Assembly (NCBI GenBank): GCA_946885845.1
Contig: CAMPHJ010000093.1
Coordinates: forward strand, 1-5,244
From: an uncultured Sphingobium sp.
GTDB lineage: Bacteria > Pseudomonadota > Alphaproteobacteria > Sphingomonadales > Sphingomonadaceae
Length of the DNA: 5,244 nucleotides
Reading direction: 5' to 3'
Positions within the stretch are counted from its first letter, which is position 1. Every line of letters starts with the position of its first letter. The translations under genes were made by a program, and so were the position numbers. Below the pieces are notes generated by a model, which searched no databases, had not been told where the DNA came from, and saw only the letters and a program-made list of their open reading frames with translations. Below are positions 1 to 5,244 of this stretch, in pieces.

Positions 1-45
1 GCCAGACATCTTTATCGTCAAGCCACACCATCACATGCTGGGACT

Positions 46-231
46 AAACACCTAGGCGGCGTCATCAATCTGATTTCTCGCCGCCCGGGCAATGGACCGG
101 AAGCGGAAGCGCTGATCAACGCGACTTCGCGCAATGGCCAGGACATGACAGCTTATATTTCATCACCCCTAGGCGCCGGTTGGGGAGCGTCCCTGCCGGG
201 TGGCTATCATCGCCAGAGCCGCCAGGACAAA
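46..231 (+). pseudogene. TonB-dependent receptor fragment (plug to early barrel), fused to thiolase
   Basis: Read in the same frame as the thiolase, this stretch gives LGGVINLISRRPG, then SRNGQDMTAY, PLGAGWGASL and GGYHRQSRQD. The GGVxNLISRRP box is typical of the end of the plug domain of outer-membrane TonB-dependent receptors. The later segments resemble the first strands of the barrel, where a family member would continue with an acidic DxDGW-type turn. Here it stops at RQD and becomes thiolase. Only about 60 of the usual 650-1000 residues are present, so it cannot work as a receptor. The frame is open back to base 1, but the translation before base 46 does not look like a receptor, so there may be a second junction near 46-56. 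The family assignment rests on motif recognition only. Confidence 0.6.
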
Positions 232-1152
232 ATGTGCGGATCGGGCATGCAGGCCGCGATCATGGCGCAGGAGGCGCTGGCGTCTGGGGCGGTGGACGTG
301 ATCGTCGCGGGCGGCATGGAAAGCATGACCAACGCCCCCTACGCGCTGCCCAAGCATCGCAGCGGCGCGCGCATCGGCCATGACCGGATCGTCGACACGA
401 TGATGATGGACGGGCTGGAAGACGCCTATGAACCCGGCAAGGCAATGGGCGTCTTTGCCGAACAGGCGGTGCGCGACTATCAGTTCACGCGGGCCGAGCA
501 GGATGATTACGCCATCCGATCGCTGTCCCGCGCCAATGAAGCGATCGCCAGCGGGGCGTTTACGCGGGAGATCGCGCCGGTGACGGTGTCGAGCCGCGGC
601 GGCGACACGCTGGTCGATACAGACGAGCAGCCGGGCAAGGCGCGGCCGGACAAAATCCCGTCGCTCAAACCCGCCTTCGTCAAAGATGGCACGATCACGG
701 CGGCCAATGCCTCCTCCATATCGGACGGCGCCGCCGCGCTGGTGATGACGCGGCAGAGCGTGGCGAAAAAGCTGGGCCTGCCGGTGGTAGCCCGCGTGGT
801 TGCCAGCGCCGGGCATGCGCATGAACCCGCCCAATTCACCACAGCGCCCGTGCCTGCCATGCGCAAGGTACTAGCCAAGGCGGGCTGGTCGGTGGCCGAT
901 GTCGACCTGTTCGAGGTCAACGAAGCCTTTGCCGTTGTGGCGATGATTGCGGCGCGGGATCTCGACATTCCGGCGGAAAAGCTGAACGTCAATGGCGGCG
1001 CGACCGCGCTGGGCCATCCGATCGGCGCGTCGGGCGCGCGCATTTTGGCGACGTTGATCGGCGCGCTGGAAAATCGCGGGCTGAAGCGAGGCGTCGCCAG
1101 CCTCTGCATCGGCGGCGGCGAGGCGATCGCCATGGCGATCGAACTGGTCTGA
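145..1152 (+). CDS. acetyl-CoA C-acyltransferase (thiolase), N-terminus replaced by receptor sequence
   Basis: From base 232 the protein is a type II thiolase of the acetyl-CoA acetyltransferase/3-ketoacyl-CoA thiolase family, which cleaves 3-ketoacyl-CoA with CoA or condenses two acyl-CoAs. All three catalytic landmarks are visible: the nucleophilic Cys in KMCGSGMQA (codon 235-237), the His in GGATALGHPIGASG (codon 1015-1017) and the second Cys in CIGGGEAIAM (codon 1105-1107). NEAF is also present. The spacings Cys-His 260 and Cys-Cys 290 residues match the family. About 307 thiolase residues remain of the usual ~390. The missing ~87 N-terminal residues form much of the first half of the fold, so activity is unlikely. 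The ATG at 145 lies inside the receptor-derived part and has no well-placed ribosome site; the frame is open to base 1, so the true start is unknown. It is followed 11 bases later by the dehydrogenase, as in a beta-oxidation or isoleucine-degradation operon. Confidence 0.85.
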   Translation: MTAYISSPLGAGWGASLPGGYHRQSRQDKMCGSGMQAAIMAQEALASGAVDVIVAGGMESMTNAPYALPKHRSGARIGHDRIVDTMMMDGLEDAYEPGKAMGVFAEQAVRDYQFTRAEQDDYAIRSLSRANEAIASGAFTREIAPVTVSSRGGDTLVDTDEQPGKARPDKIPSLKPAFVKDGTITAANASSISDGAAALVMTRQSVAKKLGLPVVARVVASAGHAHEPAQFTTAPVPAMRKVLAKAGWSVADVDLFEVNEAFAVVAMIAARDLDIPAEKLNVNGGATALGHPIGASGARILATLIGALENRGLKRGVASLCIGGGEAIAMAIELV

Positions 1153-1163
1153 ACGGAGAGAAT

Positions 1164-1924
1164 ATGGATATCAAGGGGCTGCCCGCCATTGTCACTGGCG
1201 GGGCATCGGGGCTGGGCAAGGGCACGGCGAAGATGCTGGCGGCGCAAGGCGCAAAGGTCACGATCTTCGACTTGAACGCGGAAGCGGGCGAGGCGACTGC
1301 CCTGAAATCGGCGGAACCTTCGTCAGCGTCAACGTCGCCGACGACGCCAGCGTGACGGCGGGTCTGGATGCCGCCGAAAAGACGCATGGGGTCGCGCGCA
1401 TCCTCGTTAACTGCGCGGGGATCGCGCCAGCGGTCAAGACGGTGGGCAAGGGGAACGCGCCGCACCCTCTCGACACCTATCGCAAGACGATCGAGGTCAA
1501 TCTGATCGGCACCTTCAATGTCATTTCCAAATTCGCGGCCCGCGCGGCAGCGGCGGAAGAAGTGGACGGAGAGCGCGGCGTCATCGTCAACACCGCCTCT
1601 GTCGCGGCCTATGACGGTCAGATTGGACAAGCCGCCTACAGCGCGTCAAAGGGAGGTATCGTCGGCATGACCCTGCCCATCGCGCGCGATCTGGCCCAGC
1701 ATAAGATCCGCGTCATGGCAGTCGCGCCGGGTATTTTCCTGACCCCGATGCTGGAGGCGTTTCCCCTGAATGTGCAGGATGCGCTGGGCGCGCAGGTGCC
1801 GCATCCCAGCCGTCTCGGCAAACCTGACGAATATGCCCAATTGGTGGAGTCGATCATCCGCAATCCGATGCTGAATGGAGAAGTTATCCGCCTAGACGGT
1901 GCCATCCGTATGGCCCCACGCTAA
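1164..1924 (+). pseudogene. 3-hydroxyacyl-CoA dehydrogenase, HSD10-type SDR, frameshifted
   Basis: This is a classical short-chain dehydrogenase of the type II 3-hydroxyacyl-CoA dehydrogenase (HSD10) group, which oxidises 3-hydroxyacyl-CoA or 2-methyl-3-hydroxybutyryl-CoA with NAD. With one base restored near 1302-1304 it would be 253 residues, the normal family length. Visible motifs are the Rossmann TGGASGLG (residues 11-18), Asp36 in FDLN (suggesting NAD over NADP), NCAG (83-86), catalytic Ser146 in NTASVAAY, and Tyr159/Lys163 in YSASKGG. The C-terminus GEVIRLDGAIRM is an HSD10 hallmark. The ATG is preceded by GGAGAG at 1155-1160, three bases upstream. The first frame runs to a stop at 1353-1355. 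The correct frame resumes at about 1304 (EIGGTFVSVNV), and a GTG at 1352 is only an internal codon. The lesion may be a real mutation or a sequencing error; everything else looks intact. The gene directly follows the thiolase and would share its transcript. Confidence 0.88.
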
Positions 1925-2082
1925 CAAGCGCTGACTGCTGGCTGAGGGGCAAGAATCCCGTCAAAGCCTTGGGCAAGACCCTCTTCGATCGGGGAATATA
2001 TCCACCTACCGAAAGTTGGGTTGCGGTGAGAGCGCGGGCGTTGAAAAGTGCTTACTACTGATGGTGAGGAAAAATCTTACGA

Positions 2083-2187
2083 ATGTTTGATGCGCTGGCG
2101 CTTTTGTTGTTGAGCCCGATATCTTTTTTATTTTCAGGACCTCAAGCAGAAGTTGGCGGCAATTTCATTTTTCAGGTTCACGACTGA
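2083..2187 (+). CDS. possible 34-residue hydrophobic peptide
   Basis: A 35-codon frame opens at ATG 2083. The product starts MFDALALLLLSPISFLFSG and ends VHD, so its first half is strongly hydrophobic, like a signal or membrane segment. GAGGA at 2066-2070 could serve as a ribosome site, but its 12-base spacing is long. The frame lies in T-rich DNA, where hydrophobic translations arise by chance. I do not recognise it, and chance is the more likely explanation. Confidence 0.15.
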   Translation: MFDALALLLLSPISFLFSGPQAEVGGNFIFQVHD

Positions 2188-2247
2188 GATTCATGGTTTA
2201 GGGAGGTCACCAGTGCGCATCAAGACTATAGGACAGCAAGGATAAGG

Positions 2248-2421
2248 ATGAATGAAGGGAGTGCCGGGAGCGGCAGCATGGCCTTGATCGCCTCAATCGT
2301 CACGGTGGGCGTCGTGTTCACAGTGACAGCGGCTTCCAACGGCATGCAGAAACGCCCGGAAGGCATGGTTTTCCCCATTGAAGGGACGATGCTTAACATA
2401 ATTACTATTCACAAATTTTAG
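2248..2421 (+). CDS. possible 57-residue small membrane protein, unknown function
   Basis: A 58-codon frame starts at ATG 2248, with AAGGA at 2238-2242 placed five bases upstream, a good ribosome-site spacing. An alternative start is Met11 (2278). The product has a hydrophobic segment at about residues 11-30 (MALIASIVTVGVVFTVTAAS), compatible with one membrane pass. It is followed by a short polar part containing MQKRPEGMVFPIEG and a C-terminus ending ITIHKF. I do not recognise a family. A bulged inverted repeat begins eight bases after the stop. The frame sits in non-coding debris between a broken operon and an IS remnant, so it may be a real small gene, the tail of something older, or chance. 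Confidence 0.28.
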   Translation: MNEGSAGSGSMALIASIVTVGVVFTVTAASNGMQKRPEGMVFPIEGTMLNIITIHKF

Positions 2422-2428
2422 GGGCGAA

Positions 2429-2463
2429 GCGAGTGCAATCGGGCCGCTCAGCGGTCCACTCGC
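2429..2463. repeat. bulged inverted repeat (hairpin)
   Basis: GCGAGTG at 2429-2435 pairs perfectly with CACTCGC at 2457-2463. Inside it, GGCCGC (2442-2447) pairs with GCGGTC (2451-2456) with one G-T pair and a three-base loop. Six bases (2436-2441) are left unpaired on one side only. No T run follows, so it is not a convincing intrinsic terminator. Its role is unknown. Confidence 0.45.
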
Positions 2464-2548
2464 GGTCGGGCTCCGATCACATTTGCTCAATGGAAAGCAA
2501 GTTCTACAGCGGTGGAACTCGGCTCCCGCAACCAACGGTGCCACAACT

Positions 2549-2578
2549 AAAGCCTCAGCGCCCCTGCGCTTGGGCTTT
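2549..2578. terminator. candidate intrinsic terminator hairpin
   Basis: AAAGCC (2549-2554) pairs with GGCTTT (2573-2578), and AGCGC (2557-2561) pairs with GCGCT (2566-2570) around a CCCT loop. Between them are one wobble pair and one mismatch. The A-stem-T symmetry fits a weak bidirectional terminator, but the T run is only three bases before it is interrupted. It could end transcripts from the left before the IS66 remnant. Confidence 0.35.
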
Positions 2579-2643
2579 CGTCCTTTCGTATGGCTCCGGT
2601 GAGGGCCGCCTTGCGGTGATCGGGTGATATTTTGACATGGCAC

Positions 2644-2669
2644 CGGTGCAAGCGCCGGTGTTTGCACCG
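2644..2669. promoter_or_regulatory. hairpin in the IS66 tnpA leader
   Basis: CGGTGCAA (2644-2651) and TTGCACCG (2662-2669) form a perfect 8-base inverted repeat with a 10-base loop. It ends six bases before the tnpA ribosome site AGGGA (2675-2679). A TTGACA at 2632-2637 lies just upstream, but no good -10 box stands at the usual distance. It could be an operator or a translation-limiting structure of the element; this is inference. Confidence 0.3.
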
Positions 2670-2686
2670 ATACTAGGGACGGTGCG

Positions 2687-2959
2687 ATGAGTCAGATCAC
2701 GGTAATTTCAGGCCCGGAGCGGCGGCGGGTATGGACCGACCAGCAGAAGCGCGAGTTGGTTGCGGCGGTTTCGGTGCCTGGCGCGAACGTGGCGGAGATT
2801 GCCCGAAGGAAATCTCGACACTTGGTCGATCGAAGGACGGCGCGCGGAGATTCGAGCGACGGATCGGCGGCGCTCGCGGCACAGCTTCTACGCGGGCGGA
2901 CCTGCTTGACTTACAACTCGGCGAAACGCCGTGGTCGATCGCCGATTTCATTTTGTTAA
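2687..2959 (+). pseudogene. tnpA: IS66-family tnpA (OrfA) remnant
   Basis: The first 41 residues, MSQITVISGPERRR through VWTDQQKRELV to VAEIARR (ending about 2809), match the N-terminus of the IS66-family TnpA/OrfA accessory protein. That protein carries a helix-turn-helix and is needed, with TnpB and the TnpC DDE transposase, for transposition. AGGGA at 2675-2679 gives a well-spaced ribosome site for the ATG. After 2809 the expected continuation through the helix-turn-helix (a S-x-IYRW-type box) is missing. The frame runs on as low-complexity Arg/Ser/Ala sequence to a stop at 2957-2959. No tnpB, tnpC or GTAAG-type IS66 terminal repeat was found. The copy is therefore truncated or scrambled and cannot move by itself. 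Whether 2810-2990 is decayed tnpA or unrelated DNA joined at a breakpoint cannot be decided by eye. Confidence 0.72.
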
Positions 2960-2990
2960 GGCGGTGCAAGCTTCACCAGCGAACGCGATT

Positions 2991-5069
2991 TTAATCAAGG
3001 CATCGTCTGCCCGCTGTCACAGGCTTTTTTTTGGCGTCCAAGGTTAAGCGGATAACCTCCTGGCGCAGCCGCATCGGCGCCGGCTCCAGATAACAGGTGT
3101 AGCGGGGCATCTTCTCGATGGCTCGGCGCAGATGGGCGAGATGCGCGCCTTTGGCATAGCGGCCTTGGGTCTGGTCGGCGTGCGTATGGCCGAGGAGATC
3201 CGAAACATGGCCGATCACAACGCCGGTCTTATTGTAGAGAATATCCGTTCCGGTGTGGCGGGTCGAATGCGCAAGCTGGCCTCTTTCAAGTTCGGGCAGA
3301 AGGTCGTGCAGAACATAGCCGATCCGCTTTCCCCAAATGTCTGCCGGTTTTACCCGCTTGCCAGTGAGTTCAGGAAATAGCGCGACATGACCTTGCGCCT
3401 CGATCGCGGCGACATAATCCAGAAATCCCAGCCTGATCAGCTCCGGATGGAGCGGAAGGAGCCGAACGGCCGACTCATTCTTCACGCGCCCAAGCGGCGT
3501 GTCCCTGATCGAGAGATGAGGCCAGCTCAATTTCTCCCGTTGAAAGAGGATTTCGTGATACTCGATGCTTGCGACCATCGCTTGGCAGAACTCGGCGCGG
3601 CGTATCAGCATATAGCTGATGAGGATGGGTCCCCAGTAGAGCGAGTCATGCGTGATGATCCGGCCGGGAGTCTTGCGATCCCATTCGGATTTCGAGCCGG
3701 TCCAGATAGGCAGGCGAAACATGGCCCTAAGAGTATGATTGGGTGTTGCTGCGCGCTTGGCTCGGGCGTTGCGCTTGTCCTTGCGGATATAGTCTTCAAA
3801 GTGGATTTCGGCGAGGGGATAGTGGCGGCGGTAATAAGCGAGCATTTGGCGCAGGTTGCGCAGGTGCCGGTTGATGGTTGCGGGCGACAGACCCCTGCCG
3901 CTAGCGCCGCTGCCACTCGCCACTGTCGCAAGCGCTCTTTGCTTCGACGATTTACGGTAGCGCGCGCCGTCGGTGCAATCCATCTGATCGACCATGGCAG
4001 CGATGTGCGCCGGCTGTAATCCGCGCATCGGTCCGCGGTAGATCTGGAACAACCACGCCGCAGCGACCTCATATTGATGCTGCGTATCTTTCTCGATGCC
4101 GGTTTCCAAATGGTCCTGACCGCTATTGGCGCGTTTCACTCGCGGGCACTCGCCAAGGAACAGCGCGCAAAATTGGACAATGGTCATCGCGTCCCAGCCT
4201 TGAAGAGCGGGCAGGGCAGGGGGCGGCGCCGCAATCGGGTCCGGCTGTGGCGAGTGGGCGTCGATTAAGGGATAAGCCCCGCCGTAACTGCGCACCAGAT
4301 GCCGAAATGGCTGATGGGGATCGATCCCGATGGGATCCTCGCTGGCAAAGGGCCCGGGCCCCCGCAACGACGGGAGGCGCGGGTTGAGTTCGGCGGCGGT
4401 GAGCCGCGTCCTCTCCTCTTGGATACTGATCTGCTTCGCGGTCCAGAGATCCTGCAGGATCAACGCTCGGTTGAGCGGGGTGTCGGGCGCGCCTACAGTC
4501 GAGAGCGCCTGTGCGGCACAGTCGTTCAGAACCCACAACAAGATATCGGGTGAGTGTAGTTCCGCCTCGAGCGCGGCGCAGGCCTCGGCGTCTAGTTGCG
4601 CCCCGAACCGCATGGCAAAATAGCGGTGCAAGGTCGCGTGTTTACGCAGATCCATCAAGCCGTTTTCGATCCAGACTGCGAGGATAGCATCCATGATTTC
4701 GAGGAAATAGTCGAGACAGTAGCTGGGCGGATCGCCCTGTTCGAGCGCTGTCCCATCTTCATGCGAGAGCAGGATGGCCGTACGCCATTCGCAGAGCATG
4801 TCGCGCTCGGCCTGAAGCTGCCTCTGAAACAGCTGATCACGCTGGCGATGGCTGACTGAGATCCCTGCCATGGTGCCATTCCTGTCCGCGCCCGCGCGCT
4901 CGCACGTAGCACTAAGCAAGGTGGCGACGTGGCGGGCCTGCGCCAGCCGAGCGGTGCGCAGGCTCAGACATATAGCGCAGACCGCGCCGTCGGGCCACCG
5001 CAGCCGACGACGGAAATAATAGATCGCTCCGCGCCGGAAGATGTTGGTGACGGCGCTCATAACTGTCAC
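2991..5069 (-). CDS. tyrosine recombinase (phage-type integrase) of an integrative element
   Basis: A complete 692-residue tyrosine recombinase, expected to carry out site-specific integration and excision at the adjacent tRNA-Gln. The N-terminus (IFRRGAIYYFRRRLRWPDG) resembles the DUF6538 domain found at the start of some integrases. About residues 60-290 are a helical region I do not recognise, ending in a Pro-rich linker (273-288). Residues ~293-425 look like the SAM-like core-binding domain. The catalytic domain shows Arg490 in LIRRAE, a candidate Lys530 in GRVKNES, His601 and Arg604 in HSTRHTGTD, His628 in LLGHTH and nucleophile Tyr638 in GRYAKG. The residue two before Arg490 is Leu rather than the usual Gly. 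The protein is much longer than the common ~400 residues. The GTG at 5069 is possible, but the ATG at 5060 (689 residues) has an AGGG at a workable distance and is preferred. Transcription runs away from the tRNA into the island. An 8-base T run (3025-3032, plus strand) lies near the C-terminal end. Confidence 0.92.
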   Translation of the reverse strand: MTVMSAVTNIFRRGAIYYFRRRLRWPDGAVCAICLSLRTARLAQARHVATLLSATCERAGADRNGTMAGISVSHRQRDQLFQRQLQAERDMLCEWRTAILLSHEDGTALEQGDPPSYCLDYFLEIMDAILAVWIENGLMDLRKHATLHRYFAMRFGAQLDAEACAALEAELHSPDILLWVLNDCAAQALSTVGAPDTPLNRALILQDLWTAKQISIQEERTRLTAAELNPRLPSLRGPGPFASEDPIGIDPHQPFRHLVRSYGGAYPLIDAHSPQPDPIAAPPPALPALQGWDAMTIVQFCALFLGECPRVKRANSGQDHLETGIEKDTQHQYEVAAAWLFQIYRGPMRGLQPAHIAAMVDQMDCTDGARYRKSSKQRALATVASGSGASGRGLSPATINRHLRNLRQMLAYYRRHYPLAEIHFEDYIRKDKRNARAKRAATPNHTLRAMFRLPIWTGSKSEWDRKTPGRIITHDSLYWGPILISYMLIRRAEFCQAMVASIEYHEILFQREKLSWPHLSIRDTPLGRVKNESAVRLLPLHPELIRLGFLDYVAAIEAQGHVALFPELTGKRVKPADIWGKRIGYVLHDLLPELERGQLAHSTRHTGTDILYNKTGVVIGHVSDLLGHTHADQTQGRYAKGAHLAHLRRAIEKMPRYTCYLEPAPMRLRQEVIRLTLDAKKKPVTAGRRCLD

Positions 5070-5169
5070 ACCCTGTCGCTACAGCTCAGGCGTACAGGCC
5101 CGAGCGGGTTGCCTGCGCTTCGGCAATTTTCAACTACTTACCGCGACCTGGCTGCGAATCCCGACAGTT

Positions 5170-5195
5170 TGGCTGGGGCGGCAGGATTCGAACCT
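5170..5195 (-). other. putative att site overlapping the tRNA-Gln 3' end
   Basis: Integrases encoded just downstream of a tRNA usually recombine within the tRNA 3' part (T arm, acceptor strand and CCA), and the incoming element restores that part. The recombinase here begins about 100 bases from the CCA (5170-5172) and points away from it, which fits this layout. The exact core and its length cannot be set, because no second copy lies in the window; the limits given are only the T arm to CCA. Confidence 0.4.
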
Positions 5196-5244
5196 GCGCA
5201 TGGCGGCATCAAAAGCCGCTGCCTTACCGCTTGGCGACGCCCCA
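5173..5244 (-). tRNA. tRNA-Gln (anticodon UUG)
   Basis: The minus strand folds into a full cloverleaf of 72 bases, with CCA also encoded at 5170-5172. The acceptor TGGGGCG pairs with CGCCCCA. The D arm is GCC/GGC, the anticodon stem GCGGC/GCCGC holds the loop TTTTGAT, and the T arm GCAGG/CCTGC holds TTCGAAT. The anticodon TTG (bases 5210-5212) reads Gln CAA. The discriminator is G, as in bacterial tRNA-Gln. The gene's first base is the last base of the window, so its promoter is outside. It is probably the integration target of the neighbouring recombinase and appears intact. Confidence 0.95.

Larger units (their letters stand above)
1925..2686. other. 762-base stretch without a recognisable gene
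   Basis: No protein family or RNA gene was recognised here. The part around 2040-2200 is clearly richer in A and T than its neighbours, with short T runs at 2123-2129 and 2173-2178. The stretch contains two small open frames with weak support (2083-2187 and 2248-2421), a bulged inverted repeat at 2429-2463, a terminator-like hairpin at 2549-2578 and a hairpin at 2644-2669 in the leader of the IS66 tnpA remnant. An 8-base direct repeat GGGCAAGA occurs at 1947-1954 and 1971-1978. A longer open frame on the minus strand (2293-2667) gives a Cys/Pro/Arg-rich protein that looks like a random translation. Confidence 0.6.

Noticed and set aside
285..293. CTGGGGCGG in the thiolase, identical to nine bases of the tRNA-Gln 3' end (5173-5181), as a distal att site
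   Set aside because: The match is short, lies inside conserved thiolase coding sequence and is expected by chance in GC-rich DNA.
169..834. Long open frame of 221 codons on the minus strand
   Set aside because: It lies opposite the thiolase and gives His/Arg-rich sequence with no family resemblance; it is a shadow of a GC-rich gene.
507..1630. Overlapping minus-strand frames opposite the thiolase and dehydrogenase
   Set aside because: They are low-complexity Ala/Arg/Pro/Ser translations opposite clearly recognised genes.
1352..1924. The GTG at 1352 as the start of a separate 190-residue protein
   Set aside because: The family's residues continue upstream in this frame to about 1304 and then in the other frame; the GTG is an internal Val codon of one frameshifted gene.
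1922..2023. An integron attC site (CTAAC near 1922, GTTGGGT near 2017)
   Set aside because: The left side does not fit the RYYYAAC consensus and the interior lacks the paired L boxes needed for the hairpin.
2104..2132. A sigma-70 type promoter (TTGTTG and TTTATT)
   Set aside because: Both boxes match poorly, and no supported gene begins at the right distance.
3008..3032. A plus-strand terminator ending in the 8-base T run
   Set aside because: The preceding stem is only three base pairs, and the run is explained by Lys codons near the recombinase C-terminus.
3387..4019. Open frame of 210 codons on the plus strand inside the recombinase
   Set aside because: The minus-strand recombinase has all its catalytic motifs here; the plus frame has no recognisable domain and no good ribosome site.
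1..5244. CRISPR array or tandem repeats
   Set aside because: No regularly spaced repeated units were seen anywhere in the window.

Overview
The window is GC-rich and reads like an alphaproteobacterium, most likely a sphingomonad. This is inferred from gene content: a TonB-dependent receptor piece, an HSD10-type dehydrogenase next to a thiolase, an IS66-family tnpA of the type starting MSQITVISGPERRR, and a large DUF6538-like tyrosine recombinase beside a tRNA gene. No taxonomic marker gene is present.

Left part (1-1924): a damaged two-gene acyl-CoA degradation module on the plus strand. The first reading frame is a chimera. About 60 codons from the plug/early barrel region of a TonB-dependent receptor run in frame into a thiolase exactly at its active-site cysteine motif, so the first ~87 thiolase residues are missing. 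An HSD10-like short-chain dehydrogenase follows 11 bases after the thiolase stop. It is complete from end to end except for one missing base near 1302-1304, which shifts the frame. In intact form the pair would oxidise a 3-hydroxyacyl-CoA (or 2-methyl-3-hydroxybutyryl-CoA) and then cleave the 3-ketoacyl-CoA. As sequenced, neither product looks functional.

Middle part (1925-2990): about 760 bases with no recognisable gene. It holds two weak small-protein candidates and three hairpins. It is followed by the first ~41 codons of an IS66-family tnpA, which then loses all resemblance to the family. This looks like mobile-element debris.

Right part (2991-5244): on the minus strand a complete 689-692 residue tyrosine recombinase lies 100-110 bases from the 3' end of a complete tRNA-Gln(UUG) gene. 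This is the classic end of an integrative element that uses a tRNA 3' end as its attachment site. The island would extend leftwards from the tRNA. No second copy of the tRNA 3' end is visible, so the other boundary lies outside the window or has been lost.

I see no clear new multi-gene system. The most notable points are the receptor-thiolase fusion, the single-base lesion in the otherwise conserved dehydrogenase, and the tRNA-Gln integration end with an unusually long recombinase.
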